Notes under the pieces: model-generated | Seen by the model: the letters and a program-made list of their open reading frames with translations, nothing else | Told to the model about the DNA's origin: nothing | Databases searched by the model: none | Source of the DNA: JAHEFT01 sp963700705 | GTDB taxonomy: Bacteria; Pseudomonadota; Gammaproteobacteria; Xanthomonadales; SZUA-36 | Direction of reading: 5' to 3' | DNA: 64,000 bases | NCBI GenBank assembly: GCA_963700705.1 | Contig: CAVOYQ010000016.1 | Location: forward strand, 1 to 64,000 | In this document: piece by piece, positions 25,077 to 33,153 of the stretch | Layout of the letters: the number at the start of each line of letters is the position of its first letter | Numbering within the stretch: the first letter of the stretch is position 1 | Translations under genes and position numbers: made by a program

Positions 25077-26330
25077 ATGTCTCGTTGGATGATAGAAAAG
25101 GACGGCACAGGGATCGAGAAGGCCGGCACTGGTATCGAAAAGTCTGGAACCGGAATTGAAAAGTCCGGCACAGGAATAGAGAAATCAGGCACCGGAATAG
25201 AGAAATCAGGCACCGGAATTCGGCGGGGGCTATTAGCATGCTCGCTCGCTGCGACTTTGTGCGCTGGAAACGTACAAGCAGGATCTGTTGACCCAGCAGG
25301 ATCTCTGCAAATCGTTGTCAGCAAAGACAAGGTGGCTGTTTCCTGGATTATCGGTGACAGCGTATTTTCCGGTGTTTCTTCGGTTAGCGGCTCATTTGCA
25401 AGCCTCATGCTAACTGAAGTCGCGCTTGGCAACCCATCGTATGGCCTCGAAGTAACTGGTGGTGGCACAGGTTCCAGCACCCAGGTAACTGGTGGCGGTA
25501 CAGGTTCCAGCACCCAGGTAACTGGCGGCGGTACAGGTTCCAGCACCCAGGTAACTGGTGGTGGCACAGGTTCCAGCACCCAGGTAACTGGTGGTGGCAC
25601 AGGTTCCAGCACCCAGGTAACTGGTGGTGGCACAGGTTCCAGCACCCAGGTAACTGGTGGTGGCACGGGATCTCACACTAAGGTAACTGGTGGTGGCACG
25701 GGCTCCAGCACCCAGGTAACTGGTGGTGGCACGGGTTCCAGCACCCAGGTAACTGGTGGTGGCACAGGTTCCAGCACCCAGGTAACTGGTGGTGGCACAG
25801 GTTCCAGCACCCAGGTAACTGGCGGTGGCACAGGTTCCAGCACCCAGGTAACTGGCGGTGGCACAGGTTCCAGCACCCAGGTAACTGGCGGTGGCACAGG
25901 TTCCAGCACCCAGGTAACCGGTGGCGGCACGGGTTCCAGCACCCAGGTAACAGGTGGCGGCACGGGTTCCAGCACCCTGGTAACCGGTGGTGGCACGGGT
26001 TCCAGCACCCAGGTAACTGGCGGTGGCACAGGTTCCAGCACCCAGGTAACCGGAGGCGGCACTGGCTCCACTATATTGGTCACAGGTGGTGGCACGGGCA
26101 CTGAAGCAATTTCAATAACACTGCCAAACGGCACTGGTATGTCTATGGAAGTAACCATTGGGTGCGGTGTTGCCGACGTGGAGATCGTCGATGAAAACTC
26201 AGCACCAGTAGTTTCCTTCAGCAAAGTACCGGTAATTGGCGGGTCTACGAGATGCGCCAAAAACTCTCGCGGTGAATTCGGAGCGGCGTTCCGAGCGAAC
26301 CCGGGACAGGACTTTTATACGGCTAATTAG
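25077..26330 (+). CDS. Exported repeat protein with GTGIEK pre-signal repeats and VTGGGTGSSTQ repeats
   Basis: 417 residues, family unknown. Residues 6-47 are six units of I-E-K-[DAS]-G-T-G. Then RRGLLACSLAATLCAGNVQA, a signal sequence with likely cleavage after VQA, so the repeats form an unusually long N-region. About 50 residues of predicted beta structure follow (LQIVVSKDKVAVSWIIGD), then twenty 11-residue repeats VTGGGTGSSTQ, and a C-terminal domain of about 70 residues with two cysteines (TIGCGV, STRCAKN), possibly disulfide-bonded. The Thr/Ser/Gly repeat suggests a beta-solenoid or extended surface fibre. Good ribosome binding site AGGAG at 25065-25069. Confidence 0.85.
   Translation: MSRWMIEKDGTGIEKAGTGIEKSGTGIEKSGTGIEKSGTGIEKSGTGIRRGLLACSLAATLCAGNVQAGSVDPAGSLQIVVSKDKVAVSWIIGDSVFSGVSSVSGSFASLMLTEVALGNPSYGLEVTGGGTGSSTQVTGGGTGSSTQVTGGGTGSSTQVTGGGTGSSTQVTGGGTGSSTQVTGGGTGSSTQVTGGGTGSHTKVTGGGTGSSTQVTGGGTGSSTQVTGGGTGSSTQVTGGGTGSSTQVTGGGTGSSTQVTGGGTGSSTQVTGGGTGSSTQVTGGGTGSSTQVTGGGTGSSTLVTGGGTGSSTQVTGGGTGSSTQVTGGGTGSTILVTGGGTGTEAISITLPNGTGMSMEVTIGCGVADVEIVDENSAPVVSFSKVPVIGGSTRCAKNSRGEFGAAFRANPGQDFYTAN
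25092..25217 (+). repeat. Six 21-bp in-frame repeats coding IEKxGTG
   Basis: Six 7-codon units. In the last four, GGA begins at 25152, 25173, 25194 and 25215, an exact 21-base period, in contexts such as CACAGGAATAG. A near copy coded by different codons is in the 107-residue gene. The units vary at third positions, so they are not a fresh slippage product. Confidence 0.85.
25452..26111 (+). repeat. Twenty 33-bp in-frame tandem repeats
   Basis: Unit GTAACTGGTGGTGGCACAGG plus TTCCAGCACCCAG, coding VTGGGTGSSTQ. Copies are nearly identical at DNA level; unit 7 (GSHTK) and the last units (STIL, TEAI) diverge. This suggests recent expansion by recombination or slippage, and copy number may vary between strains or be collapsed in assembly. 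Confidence 0.97.
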
Positions 26331-26382
26331 GAGTCGTATTTGTAATACTCAAGATATTCGCTAATTCCAACGAGCGAAATTT

Positions 26383-26410
26383 GCCCCTGCATTTTTGCAG
26401 GGGCATTCTT
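26383..26410 (+). terminator. Terminator of the repeat-protein gene
   Basis: GCCCCTGCA-TTTT-TGCAGGGGC (26383-26404) followed by ATTCTT, about 50 bases after the stop codon. The rest of the gap to 26541 is AT-rich with no supported feature. Confidence 0.85.
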
Positions 26411-26541
26411 GTCTGGAATTTATTTAACTATTGAAAAAATTATCGATCAAAAAGATTATAATTTTGCCGATTCCGGCGATTAAGCTGCATATTGTTAGAT
26501 GAATAAGATTCACTGATCATCAATTAAGCAATTAATCAACC

Positions 26542-26886
26542 CTAACCAGGTGGCCAGCCCATCTGTCTGCCACCAAGCAAATGCAGGTGAATGTGATAAA
26601 CGGCCTGCCCTCCAGCTTTATTGCAATTCATAACTACCCGGTATCCTTCTTCTTCGATCCCTTCGTTTTTTGCAATTTCAGCAGCGGCTAAAAATAATTT
26701 ACCCGCTATTTCTGCATGTTCCGTTTGCAGGTCGTTGAGCGTCCTGATGTGTTCTTTGGGAATGATCAGCACGTGAATAGGCGCCTGGGGATTCACGTCG
26801 CGGAACGCCAGAATCTCATCGGTCTCATAAACGATTTTTGCGGGTATTTCGCGATTGATGATTTTCAGAAACAGTTCATCCGACAT
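26542..26886 (-). CDS. hinT: HIT-family purine nucleoside phosphoramidase (HinT)
   Basis: 114 residues. Hydrolyses AMP-lysine and related phosphoramidates. The histidine triad HIHLHLLGG is intact and MSDELFLKIINREIPAKIVY is the typical N-terminus. The frame is open much further upstream (to 27264) across the divergent ogt gene; the ATG at 26886 is chosen on family length. Confidence 0.95.
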   Translation of the reverse strand: MSDELFLKIINREIPAKIVYETDEILAFRDVNPQAPIHVLIIPKEHIRTLNDLQTEHAEIAGKLFLAAAEIAKNEGIEEEGYRVVMNCNKAGGQAVYHIHLHLLGGRQMGWPPG

Positions 26887-26991
26887 GTCGTTTTCCTTGC
26901 GGTTTGGATAAGTTTCCCAAGTATGGGATAAGCAACCATCAGACCGCAAGAATCGGGTGGTTCGCTGGATCAGTCGGGCTAAAATGACCCC

Positions 26992-27825
26992 ATGCAGCAA
27001 ATACAACAATATGATCTTATTGCAGCCGCCATAAGGTGGATGGCGGAACATCAGTCTGAACAACCGGATTTGAGCCGATTGTCTCTGGCCATGGGCGTGA
27101 GTCCACATCACCTTCAAAGAACGTTTCAGCGCTGGGCTGGGGTCAGCCCTAAGCAGTTTTTGAAGTCTCTGACCAGAAAGGCAGCCCTTGCCCGGCTCGA
27201 AGAAGGCTGTACAGTCCTCGATGCTGCGCTTGAATCGGGATTGTCTGGACCCGGCAGGTTGCATGATCTGCTGATTTCAACCGATGCCCTGACGCCCGGC
27301 GAAATCAGGTTGCGGGGTGAAGGTATTCAACTGCGTTATGGCTTTGGCGAGTCCTTGTTTGGTCAAGCGCTTATCGCCTGGACTTCCCGAGGTATCAATT
27401 TTCTTGGATTCTGCCAGGAAGACGGCCCGGCTCAGACCTTCTCGGTTTTGCGTGATCAATGGAGCAAGGCGATCCTGGTTGAAGACTCCGAAGGCGCGCA
27501 ACGCTGGCTCAACACCATATTCAGCGAAAGCCGTGACAAGCCGATTTCTCTCTGGCTTCGCGGCAGCGCTTTTCAGCTCAAAGTATGGGAAGCTTTATTG
27601 GAAATTCCGGAAGGAACACATACCACCTATGGTCAAGTGGCCAGGCTGGTTGGCCATCCCGGGGCGGCAAGAGCGGTGGGAACCGCCATCGGCGGCAACC
27701 CCATCGCCTTTATCATTCCCTGTCATCGGGTGATCCGGCAGGTTGGAGAACTTGGCGGCTATCGATGGGGAGAAACGACAAAAAGGGCAATTATTGGTTA
27801 CGAAGCTGTTTCATGCGGGTTTTAA
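26992..27825 (+). CDS. AraC-type HTH / O6-methylguanine-DNA methyltransferase fusion
   Basis: 277 residues: an AraC-like helix-turn-helix (LSRLSLAMGVSPHHLQRTFQ, residues about 25-90) fused to an O6-alkylguanine-DNA alkyltransferase whose acceptor cysteine lies in IIPCHRVI. This is Ada without its N-terminal zinc phosphotriester-sensing domain, so the protein can repair O6-methylguanine but probably cannot sense damage as E. coli Ada does. Divergent from hinT. Confidence 0.93.
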   Translation: MQQIQQYDLIAAAIRWMAEHQSEQPDLSRLSLAMGVSPHHLQRTFQRWAGVSPKQFLKSLTRKAALARLEEGCTVLDAALESGLSGPGRLHDLLISTDALTPGEIRLRGEGIQLRYGFGESLFGQALIAWTSRGINFLGFCQEDGPAQTFSVLRDQWSKAILVEDSEGAQRWLNTIFSESRDKPISLWLRGSAFQLKVWEALLEIPEGTHTTYGQVARLVGHPGAARAVGTAIGGNPIAFIIPCHRVIRQVGELGGYRWGETTKRAIIGYEAVSCGF

Positions 27826-27855
27826 CCCGCTTTTATCCGGCATAACAGCACTGAT

Positions 27856-28575
27856 TCAACTGGTGTGAGCAATCCCCAGGTCAATGAATGCAGTGGCCGG
27901 GTCAACATCTCCCTGTAGAAACTGCAGGATCCTGAAAGCGGCTGTTTCCGGGTTCGGAGCCAATTGAGGATTTTCCGCGTGATAAGCGCGCGAGCGCAAA
28001 GCTGAACGCATAACCCCGGGATTGATTCCAAGCACCTGGACGCTTGATGATTTACATTCGATTACAAATTGGCTGACCAGCGCTTTCAGCGCGTGCTTGC
28101 TGACGCCATATGCCCCCCAGAATGCGCCACTTACCTTTGGCAGGTCTTCCAGCATGAAGTACAGCCGCCCGGAATCCGATTGCTTCAATAACGGAAGGCT
28201 TTGAGCGCTGAGCAGCCACGCTGCATTCACGTTTACCTGCATCGTTGCCAGCCATTCAGGAGGGGAAAATTGCTCCAAAGGAGTCAGTCCATCAAATCGC
28301 GCAGCGCAGTGGACCAACGCGTCGAGACCTCCAAATTCTTCCCTGACTTTTTCCAGAAGTTCGTCAATATGCTCCGGGGCCGCTCCAAGCAAATCCAGCG
28401 GGTAAAGCGCCGGCTCAGGCAAGCCTTGCACGGCGATGCGGTCCCAGGCATTTTCGAGTCCGGGCCGGTCGCAGTCGAGCATCACGGTATTGAACCCAGC
28501 CAGTACACATGCCCGGGACAGGGCCGAGCCGAGACCGCCGGCTGCTCCGGTAATAATGATGGTTTTTCCGCTCAA
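27856..28575 (-). CDS. YciK-like short-chain dehydrogenase lacking the catalytic Ser
   Basis: 239 residues, Rossmann fold with TGAAGGLG (9-16) for NAD(P) and YGVSK (Y156, K160). The catalytic serine normally 13 residues before the Tyr is replaced by Glu143 (YFMLEDLPK), so standard redox activity is doubtful. In Pseudomonas a yciK-type SDR sits next to mupP and ubiG; here fmdB and a synthase-like gene lie between. Convergent with the ogt gene. Confidence 0.88.
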   Translation of the reverse strand: MSGKTIIITGAAGGLGSALSRACVLAGFNTVMLDCDRPGLENAWDRIAVQGLPEPALYPLDLLGAAPEHIDELLEKVREEFGGLDALVHCAARFDGLTPLEQFSPPEWLATMQVNVNAAWLLSAQSLPLLKQSDSGRLYFMLEDLPKVSGAFWGAYGVSKHALKALVSQFVIECKSSSVQVLGINPGVMRSALRSRAYHAENPQLAPNPETAAFRILQFLQGDVDPATAFIDLGIAHTS

Positions 28576-28645
28576 GGCTGACTCCCGGTGCTAAGATTAT
28601 GTTTCGCCGCGGCAGTTTAACGGTTTTGCAGGACGAGTTAAAAGA

Positions 28646-28927
28646 ATGCCCATTTATGAATACCAGGCAACCAGCGAGCAGTATTGTGACTATTGCTCAC
28701 CCGGTTTCGAATTGTTGAGAAAAATCAACGATCCGGAGCTTCAACATTGTCCACGGTGCAATGCGCCGGTGACCCGATTGATTTCCGCACCCAACATCGG
28801 CGGAAGCGGCCCTTCTTTGGACTCGTCGGATATTGAAAAACACGGTTTCACGCAATACAAGAGAGCCGGCAAGGGCGTTTACGAAAAAACCGCCGGCAAA
28901 GGGCCGAACGTCATAAGCGATGACTGA
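28646..28927 (+). CDS. FmdB-type zinc-ribbon protein
   Basis: 93 residues. MPIYEYQA, then CDYC and CPRC pairs form a zinc ribbon, and VTRLISAP completes the FmdB/CxxC_CxxC_SSSS pattern. Small putative regulatory protein of unknown role. Between divergent yciK-like and convergent synthase-like genes. Confidence 0.85.
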   Translation: MPIYEYQATSEQYCDYCSPGFELLRKINDPELQHCPRCNAPVTRLISAPNIGGSGPSLDSSDIEKHGFTQYKRAGKGVYEKTAGKGPNVISDD

Positions 28928-28936
28928 ACCCGGGTA

Positions 28937-29803
28937 TCAACCGGGCCGGCGCGCATGTTTCCAGGCTGCAAGCAGGTCTGCCGGATTCAGGTGCATCATT
29001 TCCCCGGCGAAGCGGTCCGTTGTGGTTCGCAGAAGCCTCTGAAGTTTTCGGCTGTACAAGACGCTGATGGCAAAAACATGCCTGGCCGGTGAATAGTCAG
29101 GTGTGGCGGTTTCGAGCGAATGATGCGGATCGTCGCCCCACGAAACTCCGCAGCCGATCAGAGACTTCATCAGGTCTGCAACGGCAGGGGATTTCGGGTT
29201 CCGGGTAATTTCTTCCCGGCTCACACCGTGTCGCGCCAGGGAATTGTGGGGAATCCACCAAAAACTGCCCTGCCCCCTCCCTCTTGAGCTTTCACGCAGG
29301 AGCTGAAACAGCCCATTGCGGGCCAGAAGATCAGGATTGAAGTCACCCACCGCAAGGGGAGACTCACTTAAGCTGAGTTCCAGCTCAAGCTGTGGCCGGT
29401 AAATTTCAATGCAGTTTCTTCTTAAAAGAGCCATGTCCGTGGGTGCGGCCCCGGACAACCTCTGATCGGCCCCCTCGAACAGTGCGGCGATCGATGCAGC
29501 CGGCAGAGTATCGGCTGCACCGGTTCTGACCAACTCCTTAATGAGGGGGTGTTGGCTGGCGGCCAAATTCTGTTGCAGGCACTCATTGCGCCACCAGTTC
29601 AATTTACTCGCGGCGACCTCCACGTCGGTCTGGCTGGAGCAAATTTGTTCGATGACTGAAAAGAGCGCGTACAACGGCAGCAATTTTTCGACGCAATCGC
29701 GGGGTGCGAATACCCGTGAAATACGAAACAGGCGATTGGTCCTGGACACCTGTTCCCAGCAAAACATACGGTCATTATTGTGTTCAGAATCCGGGGTGGT
29801 CAT
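28937..29803 (-). CDS. Squalene/phytoene synthase-like protein without Asp-rich motifs
   Basis: 288 residues with the all-alpha SQS/PSY pattern (LLPLYALFSVIEQICSSQTD, KLNWWRNECLQ, GSFWWIPHNSLARHGVS). Both DxxxD motifs that bind Mg-diphosphate in true synthases are absent: the first reads SVIEQICSS and the second LLRESSRGR. Non-catalytic relatives include the complex I assembly factor NDUFAF6, so an assembly or scaffold role is possible. ATGA overlap with the phosphatase upstream indicates coupling. Confidence 0.75.
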   Translation of the reverse strand: MTTPDSEHNNDRMFCWEQVSRTNRLFRISRVFAPRDCVEKLLPLYALFSVIEQICSSQTDVEVAASKLNWWRNECLQQNLAASQHPLIKELVRTGAADTLPAASIAALFEGADQRLSGAAPTDMALLRRNCIEIYRPQLELELSLSESPLAVGDFNPDLLARNGLFQLLRESSRGRGQGSFWWIPHNSLARHGVSREEITRNPKSPAVADLMKSLIGCGVSWGDDPHHSLETATPDYSPARHVFAISVLYSRKLQRLLRTTTDRFAGEMMHLNPADLLAAWKHARRPG

Positions 29804-30477
29804 TTATCGCCAGCTATATGCCTGGGCCTTATCAGTTCGACCAGGTCGTTCGGATGATGAACCCGCATACTGTCCCGGACGTCCTCACCGGTCAGCCCAT
29901 CCGAACCGTAACCATAAAAAACTGCCGCGGTCTGCGTGCCCGCTGCATTGCCGGCCTGGATGTCCCTAATATCATCGCCGACGAACAATACTGCTTCAGC
30001 CTGTACGGCGAGCATCTCGCACGCGAGCAGGACGGGGGCCGGGTGGGGTTTACTTTCGTTCAGAGTGTCACCGCATACAACGCAAGCAATGATCCGGTCG
30101 AGTTCTGCCGCTTCGATAATGGGCAGGGTCAGAGATTCGATCTTGTTGGTTACGATGCCCCAGGGAATGTTCTCCTGTCGCAGCATCTCGAGTAATTCCG
30201 GCACTCCATCATAAAGCCTGGAATGTCGGAAGCTGTTTTCGGCGTAGTGTTCGAGAAACGTTTTTCTCCAGGTTTCAAAACATTCGCCGCTGGTTTCCGG
30301 CATTCCTGCCCTGAGCAAACCAACGGCCCCCTTGGACGCGTGACGGCTCATTTCTGCAACCGGCAGCGGCGGTAAATTTTCAGTTTCCCTGACCCAGTTA
30401 AGGGAACCCACAAGGTCAGGGGCGGAATCCAACAACGTCCCGTCAAGGTCGAAAAGTACCCCTTCAATGCGCGTCAT
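29800..30477 (-). CDS. mupP: HAD phosphatase, likely MupP (MurNAc-6-phosphate phosphatase)
   Basis: 225 residues. HAD motifs: FDLDGTLLDSAPDL (nucleophile Asp), IVTNK, KPHPAP and FVGDDIRDIQAG. Sequence alone fits phosphoglycolate phosphatase (Gph) or MupP. The neighbours mtaD and ubiG, joined by 4-base overlaps, with a yciK-like gene nearby, match the Pseudomonas mupP locus, where MupP acts in peptidoglycan recycling that bypasses de novo UDP-MurNAc synthesis. I favour MupP on context. Confidence 0.8.
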   Translation of the reverse strand: MTRIEGVLFDLDGTLLDSAPDLVGSLNWVRETENLPPLPVAEMSRHASKGAVGLLRAGMPETSGECFETWRKTFLEHYAENSFRHSRLYDGVPELLEMLRQENIPWGIVTNKIESLTLPIIEAAELDRIIACVVCGDTLNESKPHPAPVLLACEMLAVQAEAVLFVGDDIRDIQAGNAAGTQTAAVFYGYGSDGLTGEDVRDSMRVHHPNDLVELIRPRHIAGDK

Positions 30478-31190
30478 GATTCCGGCTTTGAAGCATGCAC
30501 GAGGTAGTTGACTTGTACGTTTCCACCGAGCATCACGCTCCTGGTGACCGGGTTGTAATGCAGCCCCAGGATATCCCGGACTTCCAGGTCCGCATTCCTC
30601 AGCCAGGCACTCAGTTCAGATGGTTTGATGAAACGGTCATAGCGGTGAGTTCCTCGCGGCAGCAATCGGGCGATGTGCTCAGCGCCGACTATACCCAGCG
30701 CAAAAGCCAGCGGGGTCCGGTTCAGGGTTGAAAAAAATGCGTTCCCACCCGGCCTGAGCAACCCGGCGATCGATTGGATGATCGATGCGGGATCGGGCAC
30801 ATGCTCGAGCATTTCCATGCAGGTAACCACGTCGAATGCACCCGGTGATTCCTGCGCCTTATCCTCAACCAATATTTCCTGGTAATCCACGGCAAGCCCG
30901 GATTCGTACAGGTGCAGTCTTGCGGTTGCCAGCACGCGCGACGCTACGTCAATACCGGTTACATGGCCGCCCTGCCGGGCCATGGATTCGGCCAGGATAC
31001 CGCCCCCGCAACCCACGTCGAGGACCTGGGCACCGGACAGTTCCGCCCGGTCTGCAATAAACCTGAGACGGGCCGGATTGAGTTCGTGAAGCGGGCGGAA
31101 CGGCCCTTCGGGGTCCCACCACCCGGAGGCGATCGCGTCGAATTTGTCGCGTTCGGTGTTGTCAATGTTCTGTCCGTTTTGAGAATTCAC
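30474..31190 (-). CDS. ubiG: Ubiquinone biosynthesis O-methyltransferase UbiG
   Basis: 238 residues. Catalyses both O-methylations of the ubiquinone ring. FDAIASGWWDPEGPFRPLH, the SAM loop VLDVGCGGGILAE and MLEHVPDP are characteristic. GTG start at 31190 overlaps the mtaD stop (GTGA); its own stop overlaps the mupP ATG. Confidence 0.96.
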   Translation of the reverse strand: MNSQNGQNIDNTERDKFDAIASGWWDPEGPFRPLHELNPARLRFIADRAELSGAQVLDVGCGGGILAESMARQGGHVTGIDVASRVLATARLHLYESGLAVDYQEILVEDKAQESPGAFDVVTCMEMLEHVPDPASIIQSIAGLLRPGGNAFFSTLNRTPLAFALGIVGAEHIARLLPRGTHRYDRFIKPSELSAWLRNADLEVRDILGLHYNPVTRSVMLGGNVQVNYLVHASKPES

Positions 31191-32536
31191 AAGGCTGATT
31201 CCTTATCTTCGACAATCGATCCTGCTTCCAGGCCGGCAAGTCGGGATTGCCATTTGCGGGCTGATTTGAGAACTGCGTTAAGATCGATGGTTGTCAATGT
31301 ACCGCCTTCGAGCAATCGTTTACCGGCAATCCATACATCGGTGAATTGCCTTCTCGAAGCAGCATATATGAGTTGCGAGACAACATGATGCAAGGGTTGC
31401 GTTTCCGGTGCATCCAGGTCAAGCGCGCACAAATCAGCTTGCTTGCCCGGTTCAATGCTTCCGGTCATATCGCCCATGCCCAGGGCTTTTGCACCGTTTA
31501 TGGTCATCATTTCCAGCACCTGGAAAGCATTTACCGCCTTGGCGTCACCGGAAACTCCTTTGGCCAGCAAAGCCGCGGTTTGCGCCTCGGCAAGCAGATC
31601 AAGGTCGTTGTTTGCCGCCGCGCCGTCGGTTCCCAGCGCCACGTTAATGCCGGCGTTCAACAGTTCCGACAGGGGGCAGATCCCGCTCGCCAGCTTGAGA
31701 TTGGATTGCGGGCAATGGATCACATTCACTGCGGCGTTAGAAAGCAATTCGATATCATCTGCGGAAATTTGTGTCAGGTGCACCGCCTGCAACCGCGAAT
31801 TCAGCAAGCCGTGCCGCTCCAGGCGATGTAACGGGTGCAGATCATGCTGCTGGTAGGATTGCTTGATTTCCCATTCGGTTTCGAGCAAATGGATGTGAAC
31901 CGGCAAACCCCTCTCTTTTGACAGGGACGAAACCCGCTCCAGCGTTTCATCCGAGACCGTGTAAGGGGCATGCGGCGACAAGGTGAAGCTGATCAGCGGC
32001 TGCGACTTCCATTTCTCATACAAGCGCATTCCCTTCTCAATGTAGCTGTCGACATCCCGGGCCCAGGCGGTCTCAATTTCTATGATCGTAATTCCGATGC
32101 TTGCGCGCATCCCGGTTTCAACGCAGACATCAATGACCGCGTCGGGAAAAAAGTACATATCATTGAAACAGGTCGTTCCTGCGCGAATCATCTCTGCTAT
32201 GGCTAACCGGGTTCCGTCGGCAACAAACTCCGGACCGACAAACTCACGTTCGGCCGGCCAGATATGCTCCTTCAGCCACACATGCAGTTCCATGTCATCC
32301 GCGTATCCGCGCAGCAGAGTCATCGGTGTGTGGGTGTGGGCATTGATCAGCCCGGGTAGCAGTACATGACCGGGCAGATTGATAACTTCCGCCGCGGGCC
32401 ATGCGTTCCTCGCGTCAGGCCATGGCAATACGTCCACAATCCGGTCATTGGCGATCGCGACACAGTAGTCCTGGTAGACCACATCGCGTGGCCTGACGGG
32501 AACGACATACCCGGCACGGATCAGAACCACGGACAT
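31187..32536 (-). CDS. mtaD: Methylthioadenosine / S-adenosylhomocysteine deaminase (TRZ/ATZ family)
   Basis: Amidohydrolase, about 449 residues. Metal ligands are in LINAHTHTPMTLLRG, FTLSPHAPYTVSD, VHIHLLETEWE and LGTDGAAANNDLDLLAEA. Removes the purine amino group of by-products from SAM-using reactions. The open frame reaches a GTG at 32572, but ATG 32536 (MSVVLIRAGYVVPV) matches the family N-terminus. 47 bases after efp. Confidence 0.92.
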   Translation of the reverse strand: MSVVLIRAGYVVPVRPRDVVYQDYCVAIANDRIVDVLPWPDARNAWPAAEVINLPGHVLLPGLINAHTHTPMTLLRGYADDMELHVWLKEHIWPAEREFVGPEFVADGTRLAIAEMIRAGTTCFNDMYFFPDAVIDVCVETGMRASIGITIIEIETAWARDVDSYIEKGMRLYEKWKSQPLISFTLSPHAPYTVSDETLERVSSLSKERGLPVHIHLLETEWEIKQSYQQHDLHPLHRLERHGLLNSRLQAVHLTQISADDIELLSNAAVNVIHCPQSNLKLASGICPLSELLNAGINVALGTDGAAANNDLDLLAEAQTAALLAKGVSGDAKAVNAFQVLEMMTINGAKALGMGDMTGSIEPGKQADLCALDLDAPETQPLHHVVSQLIYAASRRQFTDVWIAGKRLLEGGTLTTIDLNAVLKSARKWQSRLAGLEAGSIVEDKESAL

Positions 32537-32583
32537 CGGCCGGCTCACGGATGAGTCACATGGAAATTCCACGCGGCGTTACG

Positions 32584-33153
32584 CTATTCCTTCACCCTGG
32601 AAACGTATTCTCCGGTCCGGGTGTCCACGCGAATGACTTCTTCATTGTTTACAAACAGAGGCACCCGCACCACGGCCCCGGTTTCCAGCGTTGCCGGCTT
32701 ACCACCACCACCCGATGTATCACCGCGCAAGCCAGGGTCGGTATCGACAATTTTCAATTCAACGAAATTCGGTGGCATCACGCTAAGAGGCGCCCCGTTA
32801 TACAGGACCATCTGGCACATATCTTCCTCTTTCAGCCATTTGATCGCGTCCCCCATCGATTCTTTGGAACAGGCGTGTTGTTCATACGTGCCGGGGTCCA
32901 TGAAGTGCCAGAACTCGCCATCGCTATAAAGATATTGCATGTCCATCTCGAACACGTCGGCGGCATCGACCGATTCACCCGACCGGAAGGTGCGCTCGAT
33001 GACGCGGCCTGTTTTCAGATTCCTGACCCTGACCCGGCTGAAGGCCTGCCCTTTGCCCGGTTTAACAAATTCGTTTTCAACGATATTGTAGGGATCCCCG
33101 TCAAGAATAATCTTCAAACCACTTTTGAACTCGCTGGTGCTGTAGGTCGCCAT
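32584..33153 (-). CDS. efp: Elongation factor P
   Basis: 189 residues. Relieves ribosome stalling at polyproline. FVKPGKGQAFSRVRVRNLKT carries the lysine in the loop that EpmA beta-lysylates in enterics; epmA/epmB are not in this window. The C-terminal OB part has DTDPGLRGDTSGGGGKPATL. Start of a possible efp-mtaD-ubiG-mupP transcript. Confidence 0.98.
   Translation of the reverse strand: MATYSTSEFKSGLKIILDGDPYNIVENEFVKPGKGQAFSRVRVRNLKTGRVIERTFRSGESVDAADVFEMDMQYLYSDGEFWHFMDPGTYEQHACSKESMGDAIKWLKEEDMCQMVLYNGAPLSVMPPNFVELKIVDTDPGLRGDTSGGGGKPATLETGAVVRVPLFVNNEEVIRVDTRTGEYVSRVKE

Noticed and set aside
25452..26111. Regular 33-bp repeats suggesting a CRISPR array
   Set aside because: There are no variable spacers; units are contiguous, in frame and coding, inside a gene with start, ribosome binding site and terminator.
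25410..26260. Antisense frames over the repeats coding Pro/Val-rich repeats
   Set aside because: They are reverse-strand reflections of the repeat gene with no start signals.
23001..26541. Island as a prophage or insertion sequence
   Set aside because: No integrase, transposase, att-like direct repeat or terminal inverted repeat was found.
26887..27264. N-terminal extension of HinT to 240 residues
   Set aside because: It runs antisense through the promoter and start of the ogt gene, and HinT proteins are about 110-120 residues.
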